64,000 bases of DNA from CBFHSF01 sp965661055 (lineage in GTDB: Bacteria > Bacteroidota > Bacteroidia > Flavobacteriales > Schleiferiaceae). Shown here in pieces: positions 53,006 through 62,745 of the stretch. The notes below the pieces were generated by a model. That model ran no database searches and was not told the DNA's origin. It worked only from the letters and a program-made list of their open reading frames with translations. Position numbers and translations under genes: made by a program. Position 1 is the first letter of the stretch; the number at the start of each line of letters is the position of its first letter. The stretch is from NCBI GenBank assembly GCA_965661055.1, contig CBFICS010000013.1, positions 6,043-70,042 of the forward strand, in the 5' to 3' direction.

Positions 53006-54793
53006 TTATTGTAAAACTACTTTTACAGGAGTTGAATCATTTATCTGAACCAAGTAGACTCCGCTAGTTAATTGACTAAGATTAATTTGATCCGTAGACT
53101 TTTCGCTCATCAACATTTTTCCCGAAAGGTCCATAACCTTCCAATTGCTTGGTGAATTTACTTTTAATAAACCGCTTGTTGGATTAGGGAAAACTACATT
53201 TTGATTACCTGTTGATTCTTTAATTCCGATGCCCGAAATATTTACCTCGAAAAGAGTTACCGTACCTGAAACCTCGTTAGAAACAGCAATCAAATTCTTT
53301 TGGTTTGGACTTGCTGAAGCAGGAATGAAGTGAACATCTTCTGGTCCTAAGTCTAAGGCTGCTGCTGTAGTAGCATCAGCTGTAAAGTCTCTATTATTGA
53401 AATAGGTTTTGTAAATAGGATTTGAAGGATTTGAAATATCATACACCATAATACCCCCTATTCTTTCCAGACCAATAAAAGCATAGGTACTACCGTTAAT
53501 AGTTGCAATTTCAATAGCCTCTGGTTCGGGTCCTTTATTGTCAGAGCGATTCAAAAAGCTATCATTGTCATCGTTGGTAGAATTAAAGTAATCTGGAAGT
53601 TCTGTCAGAATGGTTTGTTCAAATTCGTCGCCAGAATCGTAAATCATGGTTTGAGTTGCAGCATTTACAATAGAGAAAGATCTAGCTCCAAAAACGTAGA
53701 ACGCTTCATTTCTACCATCGTTATCATAATCACCGTCTGTTGCAGAAACGGTTAACCTCCCCATTTCGTTGTTTGATTGAAGTGTAGCGTAATTTGGAAA
53801 TACCAATGTATCTAATAAGAGATCTTTTATTCTAACTTCATCCTCAAAGTTGTCATACTCTCTTCCATCGCCTTCATTGGCTAAGGCAAAGTATTGGGTT
53901 CCATTAATTGAAAATCCCGCAACAGCATCTGGCATATACATGCCATATAACTGGGCATGGGGTTCAATAATTACGGTATCATTTTTATCAGAAACATCAA
54001 GTCCGTTTCCGGGAAGTGAATGATCTTTAAACCCAAGTCCGTAAACGGAAATCACTGACTTACTGATTAGGTCTATTTCTGCAATTGCATTGTTTTCTTG
54101 CAAGGTTACATACGCCTTGGTATTGTCATCAGAAACTGCTACATATTCAGGTTCAATATCTTGAGCAATGGTTGCAAGTCCGTTGTTGCCATTGATACGG
54201 ACGGTAGAATCTAAAGAAGAGGCAGATATGGAAGAGAAATCAATATGATTAACCATAGTGATATTCAATGGTAAGGTTGAAGATCCTAAGGTGATAATAC
54301 TCACTGAGCCATTAGGGTCAACGGTGTAATCACTACTAGGTTCACCTTCGTTGGCAGTAATAACCATAAGTCCGTTAGGAGAAAAGCACACCATATCAGG
54401 TAACGCACCCACGGTTACAGAGTCTAACTTTGTTCCCATAGCATTGTAAAAAACTACCCTTCCGCTATCTTGCTTTACCGTAGCTTCTACTGCTACCGCA
54501 ACAATGCCATTTTTACAAGCCACACTGTTGGGTCCACCGCCATAAAGTTGCCAAGAGTCTACCTTTACAATGCTGTTGGGGTTAGAAATATCAATTACAT
54601 CAACCGTATTGTCAAAACTATTGGTAGAGAAAAGTCTTTGTGAAGCTGAATCATAGGCCACAATTTCTGTAGCTGACTCATCAAATGCTCCTGTTGCATA
54701 GGTACTCAAAGGCGTTAGAGTAACTTCTTGAGCGAAACCTATTATTACTGAGGATAATAGAGATAATCCTGTTAGAAAATAATTTTTTTTCAT
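53006..54793 (-). CDS. Choice-of-anchor I beta-propeller protein with T9SS sorting tail
   Basis: A 595 aa secreted protein. The signal peptide MKKNYFLTGLSLLSSVIIGFAQ is followed by repeats of the choice-of-anchor I type (FSTNSFDNTVDVIDISNPNS and FSPNGLMVITANEGEPSSD). The C-terminal domain has FPNPTSGLLKVN and SGVYLVQIND, typical of T9SS type A sorting. Esterase-like members of this family are thought to act on the cell surface; no catalytic residues are evident to me. It stands alone. Confidence 0.88.
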   Translation of the reverse strand: MKKNYFLTGLSLLSSVIIGFAQEVTLTPLSTYATGAFDESATEIVAYDSASQRLFSTNSFDNTVDVIDISNPNSIVKVDSWQLYGGGPNSVACKNGIVAVAVEATVKQDSGRVVFYNAMGTKLDSVTVGALPDMVCFSPNGLMVITANEGEPSSDYTVDPNGSVSIITLGSSTLPLNITMVNHIDFSSISASSLDSTVRINGNNGLATIAQDIEPEYVAVSDDNTKAYVTLQENNAIAEIDLISKSVISVYGLGFKDHSLPGNGLDVSDKNDTVIIEPHAQLYGMYMPDAVAGFSINGTQYFALANEGDGREYDNFEDEVRIKDLLLDTLVFPNYATLQSNNEMGRLTVSATDGDYDNDGRNEAFYVFGARSFSIVNAATQTMIYDSGDEFEQTILTELPDYFNSTNDDNDSFLNRSDNKGPEPEAIEIATINGSTYAFIGLERIGGIMVYDISNPSNPIYKTYFNNRDFTADATTAAALDLGPEDVHFIPASASPNQKNLIAVSNEVSGTVTLFEVNISGIGIKESTGNQNVVFPNPTSGLLKVNSPSNWKVMDLSGKMLMSEKSTDQINLSQLTSGVYLVQINDSTPVKVVLQ

Positions 54794-54969
54794 GGTATTA
54801 ATTTGTTTTCACAAAGGTTTACTCCTAGTTTATTATAAACCTTTAGAGAACATTAATACCTTGTGTTTCTTTTGTTATTTTAGAGTTAAGGGCTTCATAA
54901 AAAGTTAAAATATCGCTATTGATAATTTTAAATTCCTCCTTATTTTTATCGTTAAATTTTTGCGCGCGC

Positions 54970-55476
54970 ATGGAAGATGATATACTAGACCATTTTGAAA
55001 AACCCGTTGAATTAGCCAGTCGATTGACTCGCTTATTTGCCAGTATTATTGATAGCATTATTCTAATGCCTGTAGTCCTTATTCTATATTTTTATTTTCT
55101 AGATTTAAATTACTACCTAGAAGATCAAGACATTTTTGGATTAAGTGAGTATCTCAATTCACTAGAATTGACAACACTATTACCATTAACGTTTTTACCG
55201 GTATTATTCTGGGTGTTAATCAATTACCACACGCTAGAAAAGTATGGTCAAACCTTAGGTAAGAGAATTTTTAAAATTAAAGTGGTGACCCTCAACAATG
55301 AATTACCTCCTGTAGGAAAATTGGTGTTTCATCGCTATGTATTAATCTCAATAATATCTACCCTACCGTTTGTTGGTGGCATATTTTCTATAGTTGACAT
55401 ACTTTTTATTTTCAGGGATGACAAGAGGTGTTTACACGACATTATTGCTGAGACAAAAGTGGTAAACGCCGACTAA
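54970..55476 (+). CDS. RDD family membrane protein
   Basis: A 168 aa membrane protein with about three helices, the RDD pattern being LTRLFASIIDSIILMP near the start and QTLGKRIFKIKVV. The ATG at 54970 (MEDDILDHFEKP) was chosen over an earlier TTG. Function unknown; some members act in sodium or ion transport or tolerance. Divergent from the choice-of-anchor gene. Confidence 0.85.
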   Translation: MEDDILDHFEKPVELASRLTRLFASIIDSIILMPVVLILYFYFLDLNYYLEDQDIFGLSEYLNSLELTTLLPLTFLPVLFWVLINYHTLEKYGQTLGKRIFKIKVVTLNNELPPVGKLVFHRYVLISIISTLPFVGGIFSIVDILFIFRDDKRCLHDIIAETKVVNAD

Positions 55477-55538
55477 TTCTATTTGTATTATTTGCCTTCC
55501 AAGCCGATTAGTTCTACATTTAGAAAAAATCTTTCTAG

Positions 55539-58500
55539 ATGAAAAAACTAATATTATCCTTAACCCTACTCTCTTCAGGGTTAGTCTTTGGACAAGAAAT
55601 AGGTAACGCTTGGAAGGAAGCCAGTTTATCTGGCTTGTCTTTTAGAAACATCGGTCCGGCGATAACCTCGGGAAGAATTGCCGACATAGCAGTTCACCCC
55701 AACAATTCTTCAACGTATTACCTCGCTATGGCTAGTGGAGGTGTATGGAAAACTGAGAATAACGGAACCACTTATAGTCCCATATTTGATGGTCAAGGCA
55801 GTTACTCCATAGGTTGTATAACCATTGACCCCAACAATCCTAATACGGTGTGGGTTGGGTCTGGAGAAAACAACAACCAACGTTCTGTGGCCTATGGTGA
55901 TGGAGTTTACAAAAGTACCGATAATGGTCAGAGTTGGACCAACATGGGGCTTAAGACTTCAGAACACATCGGAATGATCCGTGTCCATCCCAAAAACTCA
56001 AATATCGTTTACGTAGCAGCCTACGGTCCGCTGTGGAGCGCCGGAGGTGAAAGAGGACTTTACAAGACTATAGACGGAGGAAAAACATGGGAAAATATTC
56101 TAGAAATTTCAGAAAACACAGGAATTAATGAGGTTCATTTAGACCCTAGAAATCCAAATGTTATTTACGCTACCGCTCACCAAAGAAGAAGACATGTGTT
56201 TACTTACTTATCAGGCGGTCCTGAGTCAGCCATTTATAAATCCACAGATGGTGGTAAAAATTTCACCAAACTAAAAAGTGGACTTCCTTCCGGGGATGTG
56301 GGTAGAATTGCGTTAGCCATTTCGCCAGTAAATCCAGATGTAGTTTACGCAATGTTAGAAGGCCACGGAACGTATCGTTCGTTAGATCGCGGAGTAAGTT
56401 GGTCAAAACAAAGTGACCATGAGACAAGCGGAAACTACTATGTAGAGTTATTTGCTCATCCCACGGAAGTGGACGTAGTATACAGTATGGACACCTATGG
56501 AAAGGTTTCTAAAGACGGTGGAAAAACCTTTAAAAATATTAACGAAAGCAGCAAACACGTAGACAACCACTGTTTATGGATTGATCCGAACAACACAGAG
56601 CATATGATCATTGGTTGTGATGGAGGGCTCTATGAGACTTTCGACGAAATGAAGACCTGGAATTGGAAGGAAAACTTACCGACCATTCAGTTCTACAGGG
56701 TAGCGGTTGACAATGCCAAACCCTTTTACAACGTATACGGCGGAACCCAAGACAACAACAGTTTAGGGGGACCATCTAGAACCCAATACAACCGAGGAAT
56801 CATCAATGAAGATTGGTTTGTTACCAATGGCGGTGATGGATTTGAATCTCAGATAGACCCTGAAGATCCTAATATTGTTTATGCTCAAGCCCAATACGGA
56901 TGGTTGGTACGCTTTGATAAGAAAAGTGGTGAATCTGTTATGATACAACCGCAAAATGGAAAAGATGAGCCTGCTTATAGATGGAACTGGGATGCACCTT
57001 TGATTATATCTCCTCACAATCACAAAACCTTGTACTTTGCTGCAAACGTAGTATTTAAGAGCACAGACCAAGGAAATTCTTGGGAGGTCATCAGCAAAGA
57101 TTTGTCAAAGCAAATTGATAGAAACACCTTAAAAATAATGGGTAGAAACTGGGGACCAGAAGCCATTGCGCTACACCGATCTACGAGTATTTTTGGGAAT
57201 ATTGTAATGTTAAGGGAAAATCCTCTAGTAGAAGGTGAACTTTGGGCAGGTACAGATGATGGTCGTATTTGTGTTAAGAGAGCCGGGTCTGATGAGTGGG
57301 AAATTCAAGAGACTTTTACTGATATTCCAGAAGGGACGTACGTTCAAGATATTTTATTATCTAAACACAACAAAACTGCTGTTTACGCCTTGTTTAACAA
57401 TCACAAAAACGGCGACTTCAAACCTTATATTCTCGCCTCATCAAACAGCGGTAAAAGTTGGAAATCAATTTCTAACGATTTACCAGAAAGAGGATCTCTA
57501 TACGCCATTGCCGAGGACCATGTAAGCAAAGATCTATTATTTGTTGGGACTGAATTTGGCGTCCAGTTTACTTTAAATAAAGGAAAAAACTGGAAAGCCT
57601 TAAAGGGAGGATTACCCACCATTGCGGTTAGAGATTTAACGATTCAAGAAAGAGAAAATGATTTAGTCCTAGCTACATTTGGTAGAGGGTTTTACATTAT
57701 GGATGACTACTCCCCTCTTCGCGCTTTAACTGATGAAAACTTGAGCAAAGAAGGTGTTATCTTTCCGGTAAAAGACGGGTTGTTTTTTAATGAAAACAAC
57801 ATCGGGGGCATTAGTTATAAAGGAAATTCATATTTCAACACCCCAAATCCACCGGTTGGAGCTACCTTCTACTATCACTTGAAAGACGCACCAGAATCTT
57901 TAAAGTCAAAAAGGGTAAAAGCGAATAAAGACAATGAAAATCCTAAATTCCCAACGGTAGAAGAGTTGAGAAAAGAGTCTTTAGAAAAAGAGTCTTTCTT
58001 GGTATTTGTAATTTCTAACGAAGAGGGTCAAGAATTAAGAAGAATTACTGCCTCTGCGAAAAAAGGAATGAACAAGATAACTTGGGATGGTCGTTGGGCT
58101 ATGACCAGCAACAGTGTGAGAGGAAAAGCTCCACTAACCAGTTTAAACGGTGGACCTGTTGCACTTCCAGGCAACTATTATGTTGAGGGTTACTTGGTAG
58201 TTGACGAAATGCCAAAAATCATTTTTGAAAAGACCAACTTTACACTAAACCACTTAAACAACCTGACCATTCCTCTTTCTGACGAGGCAGCTGCTTTGGC
58301 TTTCCAAAAAAGTGTAGATGAAGTTGGTAAAAGCCTTTCATTGGCAACTGACCAGCTAAAAGAGTTAGAAGAAGAGGTTGAAAAGCTCCAAAACATTGTA
58401 AGAACTGTGCCTCAGATGCCAATGGAAACCCTTGGTGAACTCAGGAATTTGGAAACGCAAATTGCTGAATTAAAACTTGTTTTCTACAACGATCCTATAA

Positions 58501-58724
58501 AACAAAACCTTGAAATGGAACAATCATCAGGGTTAAGAGGCAGGTATAACAATGCGTATTGGGGAAGTATGGGCTCTAGAGCGATGCCAACTCAAACCCT
58601 AAAGAATGAGTTAACTATTGTACGCGAAGAGTTGCCAAAAGCACAGAAGAAGCTTGACGAAATAGAGAAAAAAACTGATGAAATCACCTCCTTACTGAAA
58701 AGTAAAGGCGCTACAATAGAATAA
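55539..58724 (+). CDS. VPS10/sortilin-like BNR-repeat secreted protein
   Basis: A 1061 aa secreted protein. The signal peptide is MKKLILSLTLLSSGLVFGQ. The repeats resemble a beta-propeller with BNR or Asp-box motifs such as KSTDNGQSWTNMG, KTIDGGKTWENIL and KSTDQGNSWEVIS. The C-terminal third has a coiled-coil segment (LKELEEEVEKLQNIV) and no clear T9SS tail. Family members are called sortilin- or glycosyl-hydrolase-like but have no known reaction. A terminator follows. Confidence 0.87.
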   Translation: MKKLILSLTLLSSGLVFGQEIGNAWKEASLSGLSFRNIGPAITSGRIADIAVHPNNSSTYYLAMASGGVWKTENNGTTYSPIFDGQGSYSIGCITIDPNNPNTVWVGSGENNNQRSVAYGDGVYKSTDNGQSWTNMGLKTSEHIGMIRVHPKNSNIVYVAAYGPLWSAGGERGLYKTIDGGKTWENILEISENTGINEVHLDPRNPNVIYATAHQRRRHVFTYLSGGPESAIYKSTDGGKNFTKLKSGLPSGDVGRIALAISPVNPDVVYAMLEGHGTYRSLDRGVSWSKQSDHETSGNYYVELFAHPTEVDVVYSMDTYGKVSKDGGKTFKNINESSKHVDNHCLWIDPNNTEHMIIGCDGGLYETFDEMKTWNWKENLPTIQFYRVAVDNAKPFYNVYGGTQDNNSLGGPSRTQYNRGIINEDWFVTNGGDGFESQIDPEDPNIVYAQAQYGWLVRFDKKSGESVMIQPQNGKDEPAYRWNWDAPLIISPHNHKTLYFAANVVFKSTDQGNSWEVISKDLSKQIDRNTLKIMGRNWGPEAIALHRSTSIFGNIVMLRENPLVEGELWAGTDDGRICVKRAGSDEWEIQETFTDIPEGTYVQDILLSKHNKTAVYALFNNHKNGDFKPYILASSNSGKSWKSISNDLPERGSLYAIAEDHVSKDLLFVGTEFGVQFTLNKGKNWKALKGGLPTIAVRDLTIQERENDLVLATFGRGFYIMDDYSPLRALTDENLSKEGVIFPVKDGLFFNENNIGGISYKGNSYFNTPNPPVGATFYYHLKDAPESLKSKRVKANKDNENPKFPTVEELRKESLEKESFLVFVISNEEGQELRRITASAKKGMNKITWDGRWAMTSNSVRGKAPLTSLNGGPVALPGNYYVEGYLVVDEMPKIIFEKTNFTLNHLNNLTIPLSDEAAALAFQKSVDEVGKSLSLATDQLKELEEEVEKLQNIVRTVPQMPMETLGELRNLETQIAELKLVFYNDPIKQNLEMEQSSGLRGRYNNAYWGSMGSRAMPTQTLKNELTIVREELPKAQKKLDEIEKKTDEITSLLKSKGATIE

Positions 58725-58728
58725 TAAA

Positions 58729-58758
58729 AACCCCCGCAAAACGCGGGGGTTCTTTTTT
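58729..58758 (+). terminator. Terminator after the BNR gene
   Basis: Stem AACCCCCGC/GCGGGGGTT with a short A-rich loop and T tract. Ends 6 bp after the BNR stop. Confidence 0.88.
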
Positions 58759-58770
58759 TACCTTTATTCC

Positions 58771-59262
58771 ATGGGAGAAATTCAACACAATGAAAAAGGA
58801 TCTGTATTTTTAAAGAGAACCAAAAGAATCGCCTGGTTTTTAGATAGTTCAATAAAAATTCCCGGAACAAGATATTCCTTTGGAATAGACGCCTTAGTGG
58901 GGATATTTCCGCTTTTAGGAGACATAGTAGGAATGTTTATGAGCTTTTACCTAGTTCTTACCATAGTGATTCATGGTGCTTCTGGAAAAGTCATTGTAAA
59001 AATGATTTTAAACACCATTTTTGATGCACTTTTAGGTGCAATTCCCTTTTTGGGGGTGTTTTTTGATGCTGCATTTAAAGCGAATGAAAGAAACTACAAT
59101 CTATTACTCACTCATTATGAGAAGGGAAGCAATCGCGGAAGTGGACTTGGAGTAATTATTACTTGGATTACCTTGATTTTAGTAGTTTTCATGTTAATTT
59201 CATTTATCCTGTATTTACTCCTTAAGGGATTGTATGCCCAGTGGTTAGGAATTGGATCATAA
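58771..59262 (+). CDS. DUF4112 membrane protein
   Basis: A 163 aa inner-membrane protein with the DUF4112 pattern FGIDALVGIFPLLGDIVGM and DALLGAIPFLGVFFDAAFKAN. A third hydrophobic segment closes the C-terminus (WITLILVVFMLISFILYLLL). Function unknown. The gene starts about 10 bp after the preceding terminator, so it needs its own promoter, perhaps TACCTTTA at 58759. Confidence 0.88.
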   Translation: MGEIQHNEKGSVFLKRTKRIAWFLDSSIKIPGTRYSFGIDALVGIFPLLGDIVGMFMSFYLVLTIVIHGASGKVIVKMILNTIFDALLGAIPFLGVFFDAAFKANERNYNLLLTHYEKGSNRGSGLGVIITWITLILVVFMLISFILYLLLKGLYAQWLGIGS

Positions 59263-59357
59263 AATTAATTGCTTTATTCTAAGAATGTTTTGAGCAGAAT
59301 TCAGAAGAAAATAAGGGCTCTTACCTTAGAAAGGTTCTAACGAATCAACTCACTTAA

Positions 59358-59386
59358 AAAAAAGAGCCGCTCAATGCGGCTCTTTT
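59358..59386. terminator. Bidirectional terminator between the DUF4112 and DUF5606 genes
   Basis: Stem AAAAGAGCCGC/GCGGCTCTTTT with a TCAAT loop and A/T tracts on both sides. Confidence 0.88.
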
Positions 59387-59389
59387 ATC

Positions 59390-59809
59390 TTATTTCTCTT
59401 CAGGGGTTTCTTCTTCAACTGCTTCTTCTGCTTCAAGTAATCCCGAATCATGTAAAAGGTTATACCACTGCAATACTTTCTTCATGTCAGAAATATAAAC
59501 TCTTTCTGTGTCATAATTTGGCAATACATCCGCAAAGAACCCTACAATCTGGTCTGTACTTTCTTTATGTCCAAGGGTTTTGCCACCCTCCTCTTTATCG
59601 TAAATTTTTTGAAAAACTTCTTGTAACGGAACCTCTTCCTCATAAGTGTAAATGGCAATGTCTTCCATAGAACTAACGTTACTACTTGAGGATACGGGAA
59701 ACCTTTTATTTTCAGTTAAAGATTCAACGATAATTCCGTTTTTACTTTGAGCTACTAATTTGTACAATCCTGGTTTTCCAGAAATTGATAAAATGCCTTT
59801 GATATTCAT
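59390..59809 (-). CDS. DUF5606 family protein
   Basis: A 139 aa protein. The start MNIKGILSISGKPGLYKLV and the acidic C-terminus (SGLLEAEEAVEEETPEEK) match a Bacteroidota-only family. I use the ATG at 59809; a longer frame adds 14 residues from inside the upstream gene. Located in the conserved def-TPR lipoprotein-DUF5606 order. Function unknown. Confidence 0.85.
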   Translation of the reverse strand: MNIKGILSISGKPGLYKLVAQSKNGIIVESLTENKRFPVSSSSNVSSMEDIAIYTYEEEVPLQEVFQKIYDKEEGGKTLGHKESTDQIVGFFADVLPNYDTERVYISDMKKVLQWYNLLHDSGLLEAEEAVEEETPEEK

Positions 59810-59811
59810 TT

Positions 59812-60375
59812 CTACTTGTTTTCGTTTTCTTGTTTCATTTGATGTACCCACTCTAAATCATCCTTGCTTTTAGACCTCATTTCAATGAGGTTTTTGGCAT
59901 TGATGGCTGTAAAATGGTCTGGATATTTTTCAATTACCATTTGGTAATAAATAATCGCTTTTTCATTGTCTTTGTAGACGTCCTCCCAAACCATGCCCGC
60001 CAGAAACATCGCTTCAGGAGCCAACCTATGCTCTGGATAATTCTCGTAAAGTTCAGTAAAATACTGAATAGACTTTAACCCTTTACCTGGAAGGTTTCTA
60101 GCAATGTGAGCTGCTTTGTAAAGGAACAAAGGATTTAAGGTGTCTGTGGGATTTTTTCTAACGTATTTAATAAAAGTCCCCATGGCTTTTAATCCAAAAT
60201 CAGGGTCCATTTCCTTCATTTGAGTCAAAATCCCATCAATTACACGTAGGCTGTCTAAGGTAATTTCTTTAGTTTCCCTCTCGGTTGTACCAACCTCGTG
60301 GGAGTTTGAATTACTACATCCCACGAAAGTGGCTAGAGTCACCCCTAGCAAAATCATAAAAAATTGATTCTTCAT
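59812..60375 (-). CDS. TPR-like lipoprotein
   Basis: A 187 aa lipoprotein with lipobox ATFVGCS (Cys at about residue 20) and two or three TPR-like repeats (FLYKAAHIARNLPGKGLKSI, then FLAGMVWEDVYKDNEKAIIY). It may be anchored in the outer membrane and bind partners, but the role is unknown. The start is 1 bp after the def stop. Confidence 0.82.
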   Translation of the reverse strand: MKNQFFMILLGVTLATFVGCSNSNSHEVGTTERETKEITLDSLRVIDGILTQMKEMDPDFGLKAMGTFIKYVRKNPTDTLNPLFLYKAAHIARNLPGKGLKSIQYFTELYENYPEHRLAPEAMFLAGMVWEDVYKDNEKAIIYYQMVIEKYPDHFTAINAKNLIEMRSKSKDDLEWVHQMKQENENK

Positions 60376-60376
60376 G

Positions 60377-60952
60377 TTATCCAGGAAATTTCATTCGATA
60401 ACCTACGCGGATTTTACCTTTGCTAATGGCGGTAAGTCTGCTTTTTAAAAGTCGTCTGCGCAAAGAAGACAATTTATCAGTGAACAATATTCCGTCAATG
60501 TGATCGTATTCGTGTTGAATAATTCTAGCCGCCATGCCCGTAAAGGTTTCTGTGTGCTCAACAAAATTTTCATCTAAATACGTCATGGTAATATCAGGGT
60601 GTCTGTAAACATCTTCGTGAATATCTGGAATGCTTAAACAACCTTCATTGTATGGCCACTCTTCCCCGGTTTCTGAAGTTATTTGCGCATTGATAAATAC
60701 CTTTTTGAACCCTACAAGAGATTCATCACCACCTTCTCCGTCTTCATCAGGTTCTGCAAATGGAGTTGCATCAACCACAAACAGTCTAATTGACCTACCA
60801 ATTTGAGGAGCTGCCAAACCAATACCATTGGCATTGTGCATGGTTTCCCACATATTCTCTATCAATTCTGATAGACCAGGATACTCTGCATTTATATCTT
60901 TTGCTTTCTTCTTTAATACGGGATCACCGTAAGCAACAATGGGTAAAATCAT
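60377..60952 (-). CDS. def: Peptide deformylase Def
   Basis: Removes the formyl group from new proteins. The three motifs are GIGLAAPQIG, EGCLSIP and IQHEYDHIDG, with metal ligands Cys, His and His. A Gly/Asp/Glu-rich insert (EPDEDGEGGDE) sits between motifs one and two. 191 aa. A -7 box sits 17 bp upstream. Confidence 0.96.
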   Translation of the reverse strand: MILPIVAYGDPVLKKKAKDINAEYPGLSELIENMWETMHNANGIGLAAPQIGRSIRLFVVDATPFAEPDEDGEGGDESLVGFKKVFINAQITSETGEEWPYNEGCLSIPDIHEDVYRHPDITMTYLDENFVEHTETFTGMAARIIQHEYDHIDGILFTDKLSSLRRRLLKSRLTAISKGKIRVGYRMKFPG

Positions 60953-60969
60953 ATAGTTTTTTCTTGCGG

Positions 60970-60977
60970 CAAAAATA
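60970..60977 (-). promoter_or_regulatory. -7 promoter box for def
   Basis: Minus strand TATTTTTG, a TAnnTTTG match ending 17 bp before the def ATG. A TTG lies 24 bp further upstream, slightly too far for the consensus. Confidence 0.4.
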
Positions 60978-60993
60978 TCAAAAATATTATACT

Positions 60994-61410
60994 TTATCGT
61001 CCAATTGATGTAAGATAAGACTGTAAAATCAAGGTAGCACTTACTTCGTCTACAAGCCCCTTATCTTTTCGTTTTGACTTTTTTACCCCACTATCTATCA
61101 ACGACTGAAAAGCCATTTTTGAAGTAAACCTTTCATCTACTCTAACCACCTTTACCAAAGGCAATTTTTCTGTGAGCCTTAGTATAAATTTTGAAATAAA
61201 CTCTTCAATTTGGCTAGCTTCTCCGTGTAGTCTTTTGGGCTCACCTACCACAATGGTTTCTAGGGTTTCTCTTTGAGAATATTCAACCAAAAAGGGAATT
61301 ACTAATGGGGTTTCAAGCGTTTTTAGTCCGCTAGCAATAATCTGCAACGGATCAGTTTCAGCAATTCCAGTTCTTTTTGAACCTACATCTAAGGCTATTA
61401 TTCTTGACAT
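60994..61410 (-). CDS. ruvX: Holliday-junction-resolvase-like RuvX (YqgF)
   Basis: A 138 aa RNase H-fold protein that processes the 5' end of pre-16S rRNA and possibly Holliday junctions. RIIALDVGSKRTGIAETDP is the diagnostic N-terminus, and DERFTSKMA carries catalytic acid residues. Placed just upstream of def in the same direction. Confidence 0.9.
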   Translation of the reverse strand: MSRIIALDVGSKRTGIAETDPLQIIASGLKTLETPLVIPFLVEYSQRETLETIVVGEPKRLHGEASQIEEFISKFILRLTEKLPLVKVVRVDERFTSKMAFQSLIDSGVKKSKRKDKGLVDEVSATLILQSYLTSIGR

Positions 61411-61477
61411 TTTGCGAAGGTAATGATTAGATTCAGTTTTCTAATTATATATTTACTCTATAAAGGTTATTATTACT

Positions 61478-62146
61478 ATGAAAAAAGAACCCTCATTTAT
61501 CCCCTATCAAAGTCAAGATTTCACTTCCCTTCAATCTGAAGAAAAAACACGTGAACTATTTGATTACATGGATAAAAGGAGGAGTGTTCGTGATATTTCT
61601 GATAAACCCGTTTCTAAAAGCCTCATTGAAAATTTACTGAAAATTGCCTCTTCTGCTCCATCAGGTGCCCACAAGCAACCATGGACCTTTGTGGCCGTAT
61701 CAAATTCTTCCATCAAAGAAAAAATTAGAAAAAGTGCTGAAGAGGAAGAATATGATTTCTACCACAACAAAGCTTCAAAGGAATGGAAAAAAGACCTTGA
61801 GCCCCTCGGAACGGACTGGAACAAGCCTTTTTTAACCCAAGCGCCTTGGTTAATTGTGGTGTTTAGAAAAGTATACAATGAAACCCCTGATGGCCGAACA
61901 AAGAATTACTATGTAAATGAGTCTGTGGGTATAGCTTGCGGATTTTTATTACAAGCTATTCATCATGCGGGATTGGTTTCATTGACCCACACCCCTAGCC
62001 CCATGGGATTTTTATCGAAAATACTGAAAAGGCCAGCCAATGAAAAACCTTATCTACTCATTCCCGTTGGCTATCCACAAGAAGATGCTATGGTTCCTAA
62101 TTTAAAGAGAAAGCCCTTGGACGACGTCTCGGTTTTTATGGAGTAA
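61478..62146 (+). CDS. Iodotyrosine-deiodinase-like nitroreductase family protein
   Basis: A 222 aa FMN-binding protein. RRSVRDIS and SAPSGAHKQPWTFVAV match the FMN-binding loops of iodotyrosine deiodinase (IYD). The substrate lid keeps Glu91, Tyr95 and Lys116, the zwitterion-binding triad reported for IYD (from memory). The end VPNLKRKPLDDV is also IYD-like. Bacterial homologues can deiodinate iodotyrosine. A plain nitroreductase is less likely. It overlaps the glutathione peroxidase gene tail to tail. Confidence 0.85.
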   Translation: MKKEPSFIPYQSQDFTSLQSEEKTRELFDYMDKRRSVRDISDKPVSKSLIENLLKIASSAPSGAHKQPWTFVAVSNSSIKEKIRKSAEEEEYDFYHNKASKEWKKDLEPLGTDWNKPFLTQAPWLIVVFRKVYNETPDGRTKNYYVNESVGIACGFLLQAIHHAGLVSLTHTPSPMGFLSKILKRPANEKPYLLIPVGYPQEDAMVPNLKRKPLDDVSVFME

Positions 62147-62615
62147 CCCACTTTTTTAAATCACGTTCTATAGCTTCTGGCTTTACCGTAGGACCATATC
62201 TTTTGACAACCTTTCCGTCAGGGTTGATCAGAAATTTGGTGAAATTCCATTTAATCCTTGAAGTGAAAAATCCACCTTTTTTCTTTTTCAGATAAGCGAA
62301 AAGTGGGTGCGTATTTTTACCGTTTACCTCAATCTTTTCTGTGAGAGTAAAAGTTACACCATGATTAACTCTACAAGCCTCCTCTACCGTTTCATTGGTT
62401 TCTGGTTCTTGATTTAAAAATTGATTACAAGGGCATCCTAACAACTCTACTCCTTTTTCATGATACTCTTGATGTATTTTCTCTAAACCATCAAACTGAG
62501 GGGTTAGTCCGCATTGGGTTGCCGTGTTGATGATTAGAACCCATTTGCCTTTGTAGTTTTGCATGGCAATAGAGCTGCCATTGGGTTTATTTATTGATAA
62601 ATCGTAAAAACTCAT
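62136..62615 (-). CDS. Cysteine glutathione peroxidase
   Basis: A 159 aa peroxidase with the Cys form of the active site (NTATQCGLTPQ), GCPCNQFLNQEP and the Trp in IKWNFTKFL. The Cys replaces selenocysteine, so thioredoxin may be the donor. The ATG at 62615 (MSFYDLS) was chosen because the longer frame starts with TTG. It is convergent with the IYD gene by an 11-bp overlap. Confidence 0.9.
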   Translation of the reverse strand: MSFYDLSINKPNGSSIAMQNYKGKWVLIINTATQCGLTPQFDGLEKIHQEYHEKGVELLGCPCNQFLNQEPETNETVEEACRVNHGVTFTLTEKIEVNGKNTHPLFAYLKKKKGGFFTSRIKWNFTKFLINPDGKVVKRYGPTVKPEAIERDLKKWVTP

Positions 62616-62694
62616 ATAGATAGATTGTGTTTTCAACCCTAAAGGTCTCTTATTTTACTTTTCAACAAATAATCTATCATTTAGTTTACTAAAA

Positions 62695-62727
62695 TTGTTT
62701 TATAGCGATTGGTAATAACTAGCTTTG
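62695..62727 (+). promoter_or_regulatory. Promoter of mazG
   Basis: TTG at 62695-62697, 22-bp spacer, TAGCTTTG at 62720-62727. Both match the consensus, spacer slightly long. The ATG follows 18 bp later. Confidence 0.5.
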
Positions 62728-62745
62728 TTTTATAAATTTTAAGCA

